Assembly: GCF_001485435.1 (NCBI RefSeq)
Contig: NZ_BCMS01000002.1
Coordinates: 214,427 to 278,426 of the forward strand
Direction: 5' to 3'
DNA length: 64,000 bases
Origin: Deinococcus grandis
GTDB taxonomy: Bacteria > Deinococcota > Deinococci > Deinococcales > Deinococcaceae
A program made the position numbers and the translations under genes. This document shows positions 27,737 to 38,040 of this stretch, piece after piece. How positions within the stretch are numbered: the stretch's first letter is position 1; every line of letters begins with the position of its first letter. The notes under the pieces were generated by a model. It worked only from the letters and a program-made list of their open reading frames with translations, was not told the DNA's origin and did no database searches.

Positions 27737-28954
27737 TCAGCGCAGGACCTGCTCGATGCGGTCCAGGGCCCAGTCGAGGTCCTCGCGGCTGGTGACGAGT
27801 GGCGGCGCGAGGCGCATGGTCGTCTCGTGCGTTTCCTTGCAGAGCACGCCCAGGTCACGCAGCGCCTCGCAGAACGGGCGGGCGGGGCCGCGCAGGTCCA
27901 CGCCGATCAGCAGGCCCCGCCCGCGGATCTCGCGCACGTAGGGGCTGTTCATGGCTTCCAGGCGCGCCCGGACGTACGCGCCGAGTTCCCGGGCGCGCGC
28001 GGGCAGGTCCTCGTCCTCGATGACCTGCAGGCTGGCCTGCGCCACGGCGGCCGCCAGGGGGTTCCCGCCGAAGGTGCTGCCGTGATCGCCGGGGCGGAAC
28101 AGGTCCATCACCTCGCGGCTGGAGAGCACGGCGCTGACCGGGTACACGCCGCCGCCGAGCGCCTTGCCGAGGATCGCCACGTCGGGCTTGACGCCTTCGT
28201 GGTCGCAGGCGAGCCAGTGGCCGGTGCGGCCCAGGCCGGTCTGGATCTCGTCGGCGATCATCAGGACGCCGCGCCGGTCGCACAGCTCGCGCAGGGCGCG
28301 CAGGAAGCCCTCGGGGGGCGTGACGACCCCGGCCTCGCCCTGGATGGGTTCGAACAGCACCCCGGCGGTGTGCGGCGTGATGGCCGCCTCGATGGCCGCC
28401 ACGTCACCGTAGGGGACGCTGACGAAGCCGGGCGTGAACGGCCCGAACCCGTCTCGGTACTGCGCCTCGCTGCTGAACGACACCAGGGTGGTGGTGCGGC
28501 CGTGGAAGTTGCCGTCCATGACGATCAGTTCCGCGCGGTTCTCGGGCACGCCGCGCGTGCGGTACGCCCATTTGCGGGCCAGCTTGATCGCGGTTTCCAC
28601 GGCCTCGGCGCCGGTGTTCATGGGGATGACGGCCTCGAAGCCCAGGACGCGCGTGACGGTCTCGTAGAAGTCCGCGAGGCGGTCGTTGCGGAACGCGCGG
28701 GAGGTCAGCGTGACCTGCTGGGCCTGCTCGGTCAGCGCGCCGATGATGCGCGGGTGGCAGTGGCCCTGGTTCACGGCGCTGTACGCCGAGAGGCCGTCGA
28801 GGTACCGGCGGCCCTGCGTGTCCCACACCCACGCGCCCTGCGCGCGGTGGATGACGACGTCGAGCGGTTTGTAGTTCTGCGCCCCGAGACGGTCCTCGCG
28901 GCGGATCAGGTCGGCGGGTGCCGGGGTGGCAGTGGGCAGTTCAGTCAGGGTCAT
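27737..28954 (-). CDS. rocD: Ornithine aminotransferase
   Basis: A 405-residue class III PLP-dependent aminotransferase, converting ornithine to glutamate semialdehyde. Motifs: LGAQNYKPLDVVIHRAQGAWV at the N-terminus (written here only in part as its hallmark), MNTGAEAVETAIKLAR, the PLP-phosphate GNFHGRTT, the Asp in IADEIQTGLGRTG and the PLP Lys in AILGKALGGGVYPVSAV. The N-terminal region and the LGGGVYPVSA loop favour ornithine over acetylornithine as substrate. The gene is alone; arginine catabolism genes are not adjacent. Confidence 0.9.
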   Translation of the reverse strand: MTLTELPTATPAPADLIRREDRLGAQNYKPLDVVIHRAQGAWVWDTQGRRYLDGLSAYSAVNQGHCHPRIIGALTEQAQQVTLTSRAFRNDRLADFYETVTRVLGFEAVIPMNTGAEAVETAIKLARKWAYRTRGVPENRAELIVMDGNFHGRTTTLVSFSSEAQYRDGFGPFTPGFVSVPYGDVAAIEAAITPHTAGVLFEPIQGEAGVVTPPEGFLRALRELCDRRGVLMIADEIQTGLGRTGHWLACDHEGVKPDVAILGKALGGGVYPVSAVLSSREVMDLFRPGDHGSTFGGNPLAAAVAQASLQVIEDEDLPARARELGAYVRARLEAMNSPYVREIRGRGLLIGVDLRGPARPFCEALRDLGVLCKETHETTMRLAPPLVTSREDLDWALDRIEQVLR

Positions 28955-29189
28955 GGGGCTCCGTGGGGGCCGCAGCGGGCCGGGGAGAGGGGCGTGCGCC
29001 TGCGGTGGGCAGGCCGGGGGATGGTGTCACTGTAGAGGTCAGACTGGCTGAAGACCAGGTCCAGAAACGGCCTGAAATGACCAGCCAGAATGACGGTCGC
29101 GGCGGGGGGGCGTCCGGTTCGTGAAGGCCGCGTGCAGCGGCGCCCACATGACGCTCCGGGGCGCCCACCGCTACCATGAGGGTCATGTG

Positions 29190-29459
29190 ATGCCGCCGCG
29201 GAAGCTCCTCGACCCGCGCATGGCGGAGGGCAGCGGCCTGACGCAACTGGGCCTGCGGCGCGAGCAGGTGCTGGGCCGCAGCATGGAGGACGTCCTGGGC
29301 GGCACCCTGAACCTGAGTGAACTGCGCGCGGACCTGGAGGATGGGCAGGAACGGCGGCAGGAGGTAACCCTGGCGGGGCGGGTGTACGACACGCAGCGGG
29401 TGCGGCTCCCGCGCGGGAGCCGCACGCTGGGCGTCGCGTTCGACGTGACGGACCTGTGA
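29190..29459 (+). CDS. Truncated PAS-like fragment upstream of GGDEF ORF
   Basis: About 89 residues that look like the second half of a PAS domain: LGLRREQVLGRSMEDVLGG, then RRQEVTLAGRVYDTQRVRL and the final strand LGVAFDVTDL. The N-terminal half of a PAS fold is missing. The start ATG at 29190 overlaps a start-stop pair (ATGTGATG, 29185-29192) lying 7 nt behind TACCAT (29172-29177). The stop at 29457-29459 overlaps the GGDEF start. Removing the dinucleotide TG there joins the two as DVTDLTGLGNRRAF, so this is probably half of a split PAS-GGDEF gene. Confidence 0.6.
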   Translation: MPPRKLLDPRMAEGSGLTQLGLRREQVLGRSMEDVLGGTLNLSELRADLEDGQERRQEVTLAGRVYDTQRVRLPRGSRTLGVAFDVTDL

Positions 29460-29881
29460 CCGGGCTGGGGAACCGCCGGGCCTTCGAGTCGGACCTGCGT
29501 GAGGCGCTGGCGCGCGGGCCGCTGACGCTGGTGGCGCTGGACGTGGACGGCCTGAAGGAGGTGAACGACATGCTGGGGCACGCGCGCGGGGATGACCTGC
29601 TGCGGGGGGTGGCGCGGGTGCTGGCGGGGGGCGTGCCCCCAGGGGACGGCGCGTACCGGGTGGGGGGGGATGAGTTCTGCCTGCTGCTGCGCGGCGCGCC
29701 CGGGCAGATCCCGGATCTGGACGCGGCGTTCGCGGCGCTGGCCGGGGAGGGCTTCGGACCGGCGGGGGCGAGTGCCGGGTGGGCCAGCGCGCCGCAGGAC
29801 GGGCAGGCTCCGGAGGTGCTGTGGCAGCTGGCGGATGAACGGATGTACCGGGAGAAGGCGCGGCGCCGTCCGGGGCGCTGA
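29456..29881 (+). CDS. Small GGDEF-domain diguanylate cyclase
   Basis: 141 residues, essentially one GGDEF domain: TGLGNRRAFESDL at the very start, ALDVDGLKEVNDMLGHARGDDLL and RVGGDEFCLLL. It ends in LADERMYREKARR as usual. It is somewhat short, and the usual D(P/D) before LTGL falls in the preceding ORF, so its native start is doubtful. The GTG start overlaps the previous stop (GTGA). Alone it could still be active, but such domains usually need an attached dimerising sensor. Confidence 0.75.
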   Translation: MTGLGNRRAFESDLREALARGPLTLVALDVDGLKEVNDMLGHARGDDLLRGVARVLAGGVPPGDGAYRVGGDEFCLLLRGAPGQIPDLDAAFAALAGEGFGPAGASAGWASAPQDGQAPEVLWQLADERMYREKARRRPGR

Positions 29882-30380
29882 CCGTGGTGTGCCGGTGTGT
29901 TGAGGTGTCCTGGCTGACTCGAGCGGCCTCGCCGCCCTGCGGCGCAGAGCGAGGGGCCGTTCATACCCGGTGGTCGGGCGTGGCGTGGAGGGGTGTGCCG
30001 TTCGCGCCGGGGTGAAACTGGACTCGGCTGTGAGGTCGCGACCGGCCCCAGTTTCTTCAGGAGTGAGTCTAAAAGAATCCTGTGACATGAGTTTGGTCTT
30101 TGGATTTCCTTCATCGTTTGCGCTCATCTGGACGGATCAGGGAGGAACGGCCGTTCCGGCGTGAAGGGCCGGTCAGCTTCAGCTCATGAACAGCGCTTCC
30201 ATGGCATCCGGCCCCTCCGACGCCCGGAGCGGGCGCCCTGCTGCCTGTGGAATACTTCGCATTGCGGCGTGCCGGAGGGATCAGTCACGCTTCTCAGAAA
30301 ACTGCTAGAAAGGGTATTTTTCACGCCCCCAGCCGAATTTTCCACAAGCTGAACGGCAGGTCATCAGTAGCCTGCAGGCC
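29882..30380. other. Intergenic region of lower G+C, no gene
   Basis: About 500 bp without convincing coding sequence. The part 30040-30360 is clearly less GC-rich than the rest of the window, with T-rich runs (for example around 30085-30130 and 30305-30330). It probably holds the promoter of the next lipoprotein gene. ORFs of 60-70 codons here lack known motifs and good starts. Confidence 0.5.
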
Positions 30381-31796
30381 ATGAAAGCCGCCCCCCTGAG
30401 CAAAGCCGCCCCCCTGAGCGCCGCCCTGACTGTCGCCGTCCTCCTCGCCGCCTGCGGACAGACCCCCTCCGCCCCCACCCGGACTGCCCCCACCCAGACC
30501 GGCGCCCCCGCCACCACCGCCATCGAGGCCGAACGCGGTCAGCTGGACACCGAGCAGCTCCAGGGCCAGACCGCCATCGACCCCCGCACCGGCAGCGGCG
30601 TGCTGATCAACGACGCCAGCGCCAGCGGCGGTCAGGCCGTGAAACTCAGCGCCACCGGCAGCGCCGTGCGCTTCCCGATGCCCAGCGGCACCAGCAGCAG
30701 CTACGCCGTCACCGTCCGCGCCCGCGGCGTCACCGCCGGCGGCGTCGCTCCCAGCGTGTCCCTGCGCGTCAACGGCACCGAGAAGGCCCGCGCGACCCTG
30801 ACGGGCAGCAGCTACGCCAGCGTGTCCCTCGGCACCCAGACCCTCCGGGCGGGCGACACCGTGCGGATCGTCATGCTCAACGGCGACAGCACGGGCACGC
30901 GCGCCGCCACCATCGACTACCTGGATATCCAGAGCGCTGCGGCTGTCCCGGCTCCAGCGCCCACCGAACCGACCCCGGCCCCCGCCCCTGCCCCCGCTCC
31001 AACTCCTACGCCGACCCCCACGCCCACCACCGGCATCAAACTGCCCCCCACCGGGCTGATGAGCTGGGACTGGCAGATCGGCGCGAGCAGCGACAGCGCC
31101 GTCAGCGTTCCCGCAGGCGCGAAACTCATCGACCTGGACGGGTTCAACACCAGCGCCGCCAAGGTCGCGGAACTCAAGAGCAAGGGATACTACACCGTCT
31201 GCTACATCAACGCCGGCAGCTGGGAATCCTACCGCCCCGACGCCTCCAAGTACCCCGACTACCTGAAGATCCAGCAGGACCCCGACTGGGCCGGCGAGTA
31301 CTTCCTGGACGTCACCGACGTGTTCAAGAGCGGCTCGGCCCTCGCGCCGATCCTGCAGGCCCGCTTCAAGATGTGCAAGGACAAGGGCTTCGACGCACTG
31401 GAACCCGACAACCTCCAGAACGACGAGAACGTCAGCGGCGGCCGCGTCACCACGCAGCAGCAGATCGACTTCAACGGCTGGATCGCCGACCAGGCCCACG
31501 CCGCCGGACTGGCCGTGTTCCAGAAGAACGGCCCCGACAAGATCCTCCTGAAGGACCGCACCGGCAAGATGATGGTCGAGAAGTTCGACGGCATCCTGAA
31601 CGAGGAATGCCAGCAGTACAGCGAGTGCGGCCCCCTGGCCGAGTACACCAGGCGCGGCAAGCTCGCCCTGAACGTCGAATACAGCACGGCCCTGAGCTGC
31701 GCGACGTACACCTCGCTGGGCGTCAGCGCCATGAAACGCGACCTGGGTCTCGTCAGCCCCGGCATGAGCGGCTACCAGCGCCAGAGCTGCAACTGA
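30381..31796 (+). CDS. Secreted lipoprotein with GH114-like (endo-alpha-1,4-polygalactosaminidase) domain
   Basis: 471 residues. The signal peptide ends in a lipobox (LLAACG). Residues about 45-190 form a beta-sandwich like carbohydrate-binding modules (TTAIEAERGQL opening, IDYLDIQSA end). A Pro/Thr/Ala linker follows at about 193-220. Residues about 222-470 match the TM1410/GH114 barrel: SWDWQIG, LIDLDGFNTSAA, YTVCYINAGSWE, FDALEPDNLQNDEN, GLAVFQKNG and FDGILNEECQQY. Known members cleave galactosamine-rich polysaccharides. Several cysteines late in the domain suggest disulfides, fitting an extracytoplasmic enzyme. Its stop shares bases with repeat copy 4. Confidence 0.82.
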   Translation: MKAAPLSKAAPLSAALTVAVLLAACGQTPSAPTRTAPTQTGAPATTAIEAERGQLDTEQLQGQTAIDPRTGSGVLINDASASGGQAVKLSATGSAVRFPMPSGTSSSYAVTVRARGVTAGGVAPSVSLRVNGTEKARATLTGSSYASVSLGTQTLRAGDTVRIVMLNGDSTGTRAATIDYLDIQSAAAVPAPAPTEPTPAPAPAPAPTPTPTPTPTTGIKLPPTGLMSWDWQIGASSDSAVSVPAGAKLIDLDGFNTSAAKVAELKSKGYYTVCYINAGSWESYRPDASKYPDYLKIQQDPDWAGEYFLDVTDVFKSGSALAPILQARFKMCKDKGFDALEPDNLQNDENVSGGRVTTQQQIDFNGWIADQAHAAGLAVFQKNGPDKILLKDRTGKMMVEKFDGILNEECQQYSECGPLAEYTRRGKLALNVEYSTALSCATYTSLGVSAMKRDLGLVSPGMSGYQRQSCN

Positions 31797-31929
31797 TACG
31801 GACTCCGGTTGAAATGTTTGCAAAAACTTTCAACCCGAGCGGAGCGAGAAGGAGAAAGTAGGGTTCCGGGCGTGGAGCTGGCAATCCGGTGAAGTTCCGG
31901 ATTGTCAGCGAAACAGACGGAATCCGTAT
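31796..31929 (-). repeat. Structured intergenic repeat, copy 4
   Basis: Starts inside the TGA stop of the GH114-like gene (TGATACGG) and ends at ATCCGTAT. Both hairpins are kept. A separate terminator follows at once. Confidence 0.9.
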
Positions 31930-31937
31930 GACCTGTA

Positions 31938-31980
31938 AGAAGGCCGCCCGCCCCAGCATCCTGGGAGCGGGCGGCCTTCT
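31938..31980. terminator. Bidirectional terminator after repeat copy 4
   Basis: GC-rich hairpin with arms AGAAGGCCGCCCGC (about 31938-31951) and GCGGGCGGCCTTCT (31967-31980) between the convergent GH114-like and permease genes. Confidence 0.8.
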
Positions 31981-31990
31981 CGCGCAGGGT

Positions 31991-33388
31991 TTACTCACCG
32001 CCGAGGAACGCGTAGCGGGCGAGCAGCAGCGCCGCCACGCCGTACAGGATCGGACTGACCTGCCGCGCGCGCCCCGCGAGGACTTTCACGGCGCAGTAGC
32101 TGATCACGCCGAAGCTGACGCCGTTGGCGATGCTGAACGTCAGCGGCATGGCGATGATCGTCAGGAACGCCGGGAGGCTCTCGCTCAGGTCGTCCCAGTC
32201 GATGTGCCGCACGCCGTCCATCATCAGGGCGCCCACCAGGATCAGCGCGGGGGCGGTGGCGGCCGCCGGGATCGCCGCCGCGAGCGGCCACAGGAACATG
32301 CTCAGCAGGAACAGCACGCCGACCGTCACGGCGGTCAGGCCGGTGCGGCCGCCCTCGCCGATGCCGCTGGCACTCTCGACGTACGCGGTCGTGGTGCTCG
32401 TGCCCATGAACGCCCCGAACATCGCCGCGAGGCCGTCCATGGCAAACGTCCGCCGCGCGCGGGGCATGTCGCCCTTCTCGTCCAGGTAGCCGCTCTTCTG
32501 CGCCAGGCCGGTCAGGGTGCCGGTCGCGTCGAAGAAGTCCACGAAGAAGAACGTGAACACCACGCTCAGCAGGCCCAGGCCCAGCGCCCCGGCGAGGTCC
32601 AGCTGCCCGACCAGACTGCCGGGCCACACCGGCGCGTCGATGATGCCCAGCACCCGCCCGTCGAAACCGGGGAAGGCCCGCAGGGCGCCGTCCGGGCCGC
32701 CCGCGAACACCGGCAGCTGCAACGCGACCGCGCTGAGGCTGGTGAGCAGGATGCCCCACAGGACCGCGCCCTTGACCTGACGGACCATCAGGGCCGCCGT
32801 GACGAGCAACCCCGCGACCGTCAGCAGCGCGCCCCGCGAGGTCAGCGAGCCCAGCCCGACGATGGTGGCGGGGTTCGTGACCACGATGCCCGCGCTGCGC
32901 AGGCCCAGGAAGGCCAGGAACGCGCCGATCCCGCCGGTGACCGCGAACTTCAATCCCAGCGGAATGGCCCGCACGATCGCCTGCCGCGCGCCCAGCACGC
33001 TGAGCAGCACGAACAGCGCGCCCGAGATGAACACGGCGCCCAGCGCCGTCTGCCACGGCACGCCCATGCCCTGCACGACCGTGAACGCGAAGAAGGCGTT
33101 CAGGCCCATGCCGGGCGCCTGCGCGAACGGGTACCGGGCCACGAGGCCCATGGCGAGCGACCCGAACGCCGCCGCGAGCGCCGTGGTCATCAGCAGCTGC
33201 ACGAACGCGTTCGGGACGGGAATCGCGCCGGACAGCAGCTGCGGATTCACGAACAGGATGTAACTCATGGTCAGGAACGTGGTCACGCCGGCACGGACCT
33301 CCTGCGCGACGCTGCTGCCGTGCGCGCTCAGGCCGAAGTACCGGTCGATGAAGGACCGGTCGGTGGGGGGTGGGGTCGTCTGCGTCAA
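31991..33388 (-). CDS. AzgA-type purine (adenine/guanine/hypoxanthine) permease
   Basis: About 465 residues with about 12-14 membrane helices; NCS2/AzgA family. Motifs: AQEVRAGVTTFLTMSYILFVNP, a hallmark start of the family, APGMGLNAFFAFTVV, FFFVDFFDATGTLTGLA and GTSTTTAYVESASGIGEGGRTG. I chose the TTG at 33388 behind AGGAGG; the frame is open further upstream to 33526, but that extension is charged and Pro-rich. It imports purine bases, agreeing with guanine deaminase at the window start and the ureide operon at 53-57 kb. Confidence 0.87.
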   Translation of the reverse strand: MTQTTPPPTDRSFIDRYFGLSAHGSSVAQEVRAGVTTFLTMSYILFVNPQLLSGAIPVPNAFVQLLMTTALAAAFGSLAMGLVARYPFAQAPGMGLNAFFAFTVVQGMGVPWQTALGAVFISGALFVLLSVLGARQAIVRAIPLGLKFAVTGGIGAFLAFLGLRSAGIVVTNPATIVGLGSLTSRGALLTVAGLLVTAALMVRQVKGAVLWGILLTSLSAVALQLPVFAGGPDGALRAFPGFDGRVLGIIDAPVWPGSLVGQLDLAGALGLGLLSVVFTFFFVDFFDATGTLTGLAQKSGYLDEKGDMPRARRTFAMDGLAAMFGAFMGTSTTTAYVESASGIGEGGRTGLTAVTVGVLFLLSMFLWPLAAAIPAAATAPALILVGALMMDGVRHIDWDDLSESLPAFLTIIAMPLTFSIANGVSFGVISYCAVKVLAGRARQVSPILYGVAALLLARYAFLGGE

Positions 33389-33572
33389 GGTGGGGTCGCC
33401 TCCTGTGGGGTCCGCCGGGCTGCGGCGGAAAAACACCATTAGATCATCCGCGGGTGTAAGGGCGCGCCCGGCTGTCTCCCGCGTGGGTGACACCTCGCTC
33501 ACGCGCAGCGGACCGGGCAGGCCCACGCCGGGGGTGTGGGGAAATCTGCGGCGCGTGCGGCGCCGCGCGGGT

Positions 33573-33614
33573 CATACTGAACGGGTGTTCAGGACGCCAG
33601 ACACACGCCCATGA
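33573..33614 (+). promoter_or_regulatory. Promoter and leaderless mini-ORF before the HD-GYP gene
   Basis: CATACT (33573-33578, one base from TATACT) is followed after 6 nt by a GTG opening a 9-codon ORF (33585-33614, VFRTPDTRP). Its TGA overlaps the ATG of the next gene (ATGA). Possible termination-reinitiation control; translation not proven. Confidence 0.45.
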
Positions 33615-35917
33615 CCGATCCGACGCTGTCTCAGGACGCTGCCCACGCTGTCGCGCTGGGCATCCTGACGCACTTCCAGCGGCAGGCCGATCAGGGACTG
33701 ATCGTGCTCGACGAGCGGCTGCACGTCGCGGACGTCACCGAGAGCCTCGAGGCGAGACTGGACCCGGCGGCCGAGGTGCGCGGCCAGCCGCTGCTGCACC
33801 TGATCCACCCGGACGATCAGGCGGCCGTGCCGGACGATCTGCTCGTGCGGCTGCATTCCGGGCAGGACGCGCACGCCGAGGTGCGCCTGAACACCCGCGG
33901 CGTGGCGGTGTGGTGCGAACTGGACTTCCTGCCGGTCACGCCGCCCCAGCCGGGCATGTGGGCGCTGGCGATCGTGCGGGACATCACGCCCCGCAAGACT
34001 GCCGAGCAGCACGCCCGGACCCTGGAGGCCCGCCGGGACGCGCTGATGGACGTGGCGATGGACGCCATCGTCAGTATCGACCGGCACGGGCGGGTGGTCG
34101 CGTGGAATCCGGCGGCGACCACTATGTTCGGCTACACGCTCAAGGAGGTGCTGGGGCAGCAGCTGTCGGCGCTGATCATCCGCCCGGCGGACCGGGACGC
34201 GCACCAGCGCGGCATGGCCCGCCACCAGCAGACCGGCGAGACGCGCGTGGCGGGGCGGCGCGTGCAGGTCACGGCGCTGCACAAGAGCGGCCACACCCTG
34301 CAGGTCGAGCTGATGATGAAGCCCGTGCAGATCGACGGGCAGCAGTACTACACCGCGTTCATCCACGACCTGACCGATCAGCTCGAGGCGCAGCGGCGGC
34401 TGCGGGAACAGGCGCTGCACCTGAACATGATGCAGGAGCAGCTCCCGACGCTGTCCTGGACGACCGACCCGGACCTGAACGTCCGCATGGTCAGCGGGCA
34501 GACCCTGCAGCGCCTGCGGCTCGATCCGCGCGCGCTGGTGGGGCGTCACGTGACCGCCCTGCTCGGCGGGGGCCGCGAGGAGGACATCGTCGGCGCGCAC
34601 CTGAGCGCCCTGGCCGGTCAGCGCGGCCGGTACATGCAGCGGGTGCAGGAGCGGGTGTTCGAGATTCACGTGTCGCCGCTGCACGACACGTTCGACCGCG
34701 TGGTCGGCACGGTCGCACTGGCGCACGACGTGACCGACGGGCACCGCGAGCAGCTGCTGGAGGCCGCGCGGGCGCAGGTACTGCGGTCCATCGCGGTGGG
34801 CGCGCCGCTGCCGGACACGCTGCGCCTGCTGGCCGGACTGCTCACGCAGCTGCCGGGCGTGATCGCCGCGCAGCTCCTGACGGTGCACGCCGGGCGGCTG
34901 CGGACCGAGGCGAGCGTGGGCCTGCCCGGGGACCTGCTGGTGCACTTCACGGGCGACGTGGACCCGCAGGCCCTGCATCCCGCCTGGGCGGAGGCGCTGG
35001 CCGGGCAGGACGCGAGTGTCGCCACGCTGGAACACCCCAGCGCGTGGACGCCGTGGCGCGTGGCCCTGGCGGGCTGCGGCCTGCGCGCCTGCTGGCTGTT
35101 CCGCGTCGCGGACCGTCAGGGAGAAACGCAGGGGCTGGTCGCGCTGTACCGCGCGCTGCCGGACGCGCCGTCCGGACGCCTGGGCGACACGGTCACGCAG
35201 GCGGGGCAGCTGATGACGGTCGCGCTGGAGCAGGATCACCACCTGCAGACCATCCTCACCACCCGTGAGGAGACCCTGCGGACGCTGGGGGTCGCGCTGG
35301 AATTCCGGGATGACGAGACCGAGGGCCACACCGACCGCGTGGTGCGCCTGAGCCTGGAACTCGCGCGGCGCCTGGGCCTGAGCGAGGCGCAGCAGGACGA
35401 CCTGCGCCGCGGGGCGTACCTGCATGACCTGGGCAAGATCGCCATTCCGGATCAGATCCTGCTCAAGCCCGGCCCGCTCAGCGCGGACGAGTGGGCCGTC
35501 ATGCGGCAGCATCCGGTCACCGGGTACGAGATGCTCCGCCACACCCCGGCGTTGGGTCAGGCGTGCCTGGAGGTCGTGCTGCACCACCACGAGCACTGGA
35601 ACGGCGGCGGCTACCCGCACGGCCTGAAGGGCGAGGCGATTCCGCTGCTGGCGCGAGTGTTCGCGGTGGTGGACGCCTTCGACGCCCTGACGAGCGCCCG
35701 GCCGTACAAGCAGCCCTGGCCGGAGGACCGCGCGCTGGAGGAACTGCGCGTCATGGCGGGCCGCGTCCTGGACCCCACCCTGGTCGAGGTGTTCGTGGCG
35801 CTTCGGGCGGAGGGACCGCCACCGGAGTCGGCCACCGACCTGCTCGCTCCCGCGCCGCCGCAGGCCGCGTCCGACGGGCCGACCGGAGCGGATGAGCCTG
35901 CCGGGCCGCGCAGCTGA
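33611..35917 (+). CDS. PAS-sensor HD-GYP phosphodiesterase
   Basis: 768 residues, soluble. PAS (about 15-125), PAS (140-255; MDAIVSIDRHGRVVAWNP), PAS (270-375), a GAF-like segment (390-545) and a C-terminal HD-GYP domain (about 555-720): GHTDRVVRLS, YLHDLGKIAIPD, HHHEHWNGGGYPHGL and VFAVVDAFDALTSARPYK. The metal ligands and the GYP motif are intact, so cleavage of cyclic di-GMP is expected. The tail is Pro/Ala-rich and disordered. The start overlaps a leaderless mini-ORF. It opposes the several GGDEF proteins in the window. Confidence 0.88.
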   Translation: MTDPTLSQDAAHAVALGILTHFQRQADQGLIVLDERLHVADVTESLEARLDPAAEVRGQPLLHLIHPDDQAAVPDDLLVRLHSGQDAHAEVRLNTRGVAVWCELDFLPVTPPQPGMWALAIVRDITPRKTAEQHARTLEARRDALMDVAMDAIVSIDRHGRVVAWNPAATTMFGYTLKEVLGQQLSALIIRPADRDAHQRGMARHQQTGETRVAGRRVQVTALHKSGHTLQVELMMKPVQIDGQQYYTAFIHDLTDQLEAQRRLREQALHLNMMQEQLPTLSWTTDPDLNVRMVSGQTLQRLRLDPRALVGRHVTALLGGGREEDIVGAHLSALAGQRGRYMQRVQERVFEIHVSPLHDTFDRVVGTVALAHDVTDGHREQLLEAARAQVLRSIAVGAPLPDTLRLLAGLLTQLPGVIAAQLLTVHAGRLRTEASVGLPGDLLVHFTGDVDPQALHPAWAEALAGQDASVATLEHPSAWTPWRVALAGCGLRACWLFRVADRQGETQGLVALYRALPDAPSGRLGDTVTQAGQLMTVALEQDHHLQTILTTREETLRTLGVALEFRDDETEGHTDRVVRLSLELARRLGLSEAQQDDLRRGAYLHDLGKIAIPDQILLKPGPLSADEWAVMRQHPVTGYEMLRHTPALGQACLEVVLHHHEHWNGGGYPHGLKGEAIPLLARVFAVVDAFDALTSARPYKQPWPEDRALEELRVMAGRVLDPTLVEVFVALRAEGPPPESATDLLAPAPPQAASDGPTGADEPAGPRS

Positions 35918-36023
35918 CCCTCACGTCACCTGAAGGTTCCCTGGGTGTCCGCTGAAGTTCCGCTCTATGACCCCTGAACGCCGCTGTCATCAGCCTCCGG
36001 GCACCGCCGGGCACACTGGGGGC

Positions 36024-36113
36024 ATGACCCTGATCCTCGCCCTGTCCGCCATCGCGCTCCCCCTGGTCGTCCTGCCGGTCCTGTACCCCAACCGCGACCA
36101 GAGCGCCGAATGA
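36024..36113 (+). CDS. Possible 29-residue single-helix membrane peptide
   Basis: MTLILALSAIALPLVVLPVL forms one hydrophobic helix, followed by a short polar tail ending QSAE. CACACT lies 6 nt before the ATG, resembling the leaderless promoters nearby, and a hairpin terminator follows the stop within 20 nt. These three signs support a real small gene, but I know no homologue. KdpF- or CydX-like roles are possible only by size. Confidence 0.4.
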   Translation: MTLILALSAIALPLVVLPVLYPNRDQSAE

Positions 36114-36131
36114 TCCTCTCCTCAGCGCGTC

Positions 36132-36163
36132 AGCGGGGCACCTGAAGTCAAGGGTGCCCCGCT
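36132..36163. terminator. Hairpin terminator between small ORF and siderophore ATPase
   Basis: Arms AGCGGGGCACC (36132-36142) and GGTGCCCCGCT (36153-36163) around a 10-nt loop, between convergent genes. Confidence 0.7.
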
Positions 36164-36197
36164 CGCGTTGGGGTGGGTTGGGTGGGGGCGGTGAAGG

Positions 36198-37030
<833 letters not shown>

Positions 37031-37034
<4 letters not shown>

Positions 37035-38040
37035 GCGGACTTCCTCAGCAGGTACAGGAAATAGGGGGCGCCGACCAGGGTGGTGAAGATCCCGGCAGGC
37101 ACCTCCAGGGGGGGCAGCAGCGCGCGGCCCAGCGTGTCGGCGGCCAGCACGAGCAGCGCGCCCAGCAGCATACTGACCGGCAGCGTGCGGGCGTGCCGGG
37201 CGCCGACGAGCAGCCGCGCGAGGTGCGGGGCGAGCAGGCCCACGAAACCCAGGATGCCCGCGCCCGTCACGGCCGCGCCCGCCAGCGCCACGCCGACCGC
37301 CAGGGCCAGCAGGCGCGCCGGGTTCACGCGCGTGCCGAGCGCGGTGGCGACGTCCTCCCCGAGGTTCAGGACGTCCAGCGTGCGGCTCAGGAGCAGCGCG
37401 CCGGGCAGCAGGACCAGTGCCCAGGGCAGCACGCGCGTCAGGCGGGTCACGTCCGCGCCGTAGACCGTGCCGGTCAGGAAGCTCAGGGCGCTGCCCAGGC
37501 CGTCCGGGGCGCGCACGAGTACGAGCTGCTGCGCGGCGCCCAGCGCGGACGCGACCGCCACGCCGATCAGCGCGAGCCGCACCGGGTGCAGCGCCCCGCC
37601 CCGCTCCCGCGCGAGCAGCAGCACCAGCCCGAAGCCGCCCCATGCGCCCGCCAGCGCCGCCCAGGGCAACCCCCCGGCGGGCGCGGCGGGCCACGCGAGG
37701 AGGAACACCGTGGCGGCCAGTCCCGCCCCGGCGCCCACGCCGATCAGGTCCGGTGAGGCCAGCGGGTTGCGGATCACGCCCTGCATGATCGTGCCGCTCG
37801 CGGCGAACATCGCGCCGCACAGCAGCGCCACCCCGATCCGCGGGGCGCGCAGGTCCAGCACGAGCTGCCGGGTCAGGGCGTCCCCACCGCCGGTCAGGGC
37901 GGCCAGCACGTCCCGCGCGGGCGTCGGCACCGCGCCCAGGCCCAGCGCCAGCACCGCCAGGGCCGCGCACAGGGCCAGCAGGGCCGCGCCGACGAGCAGC
38001 GCGCGGCGGGCAGTGAAGCGGGCGGGGGCGCTCAGGGCGG

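Noticed and set aside
29970..30352. ORFs of about 60 codons in the AT-richer gap
   Set aside because: No motifs, weak starts, overlapping in several frames; more likely promoter DNA.
30961..31030. Short tandem-like CCCACC/GCCCC repeats, considered as a microsatellite or CRISPR-like array
   Set aside because: They encode the Pro/Ala/Thr linker of the lipoprotein; no spacer-repeat order.
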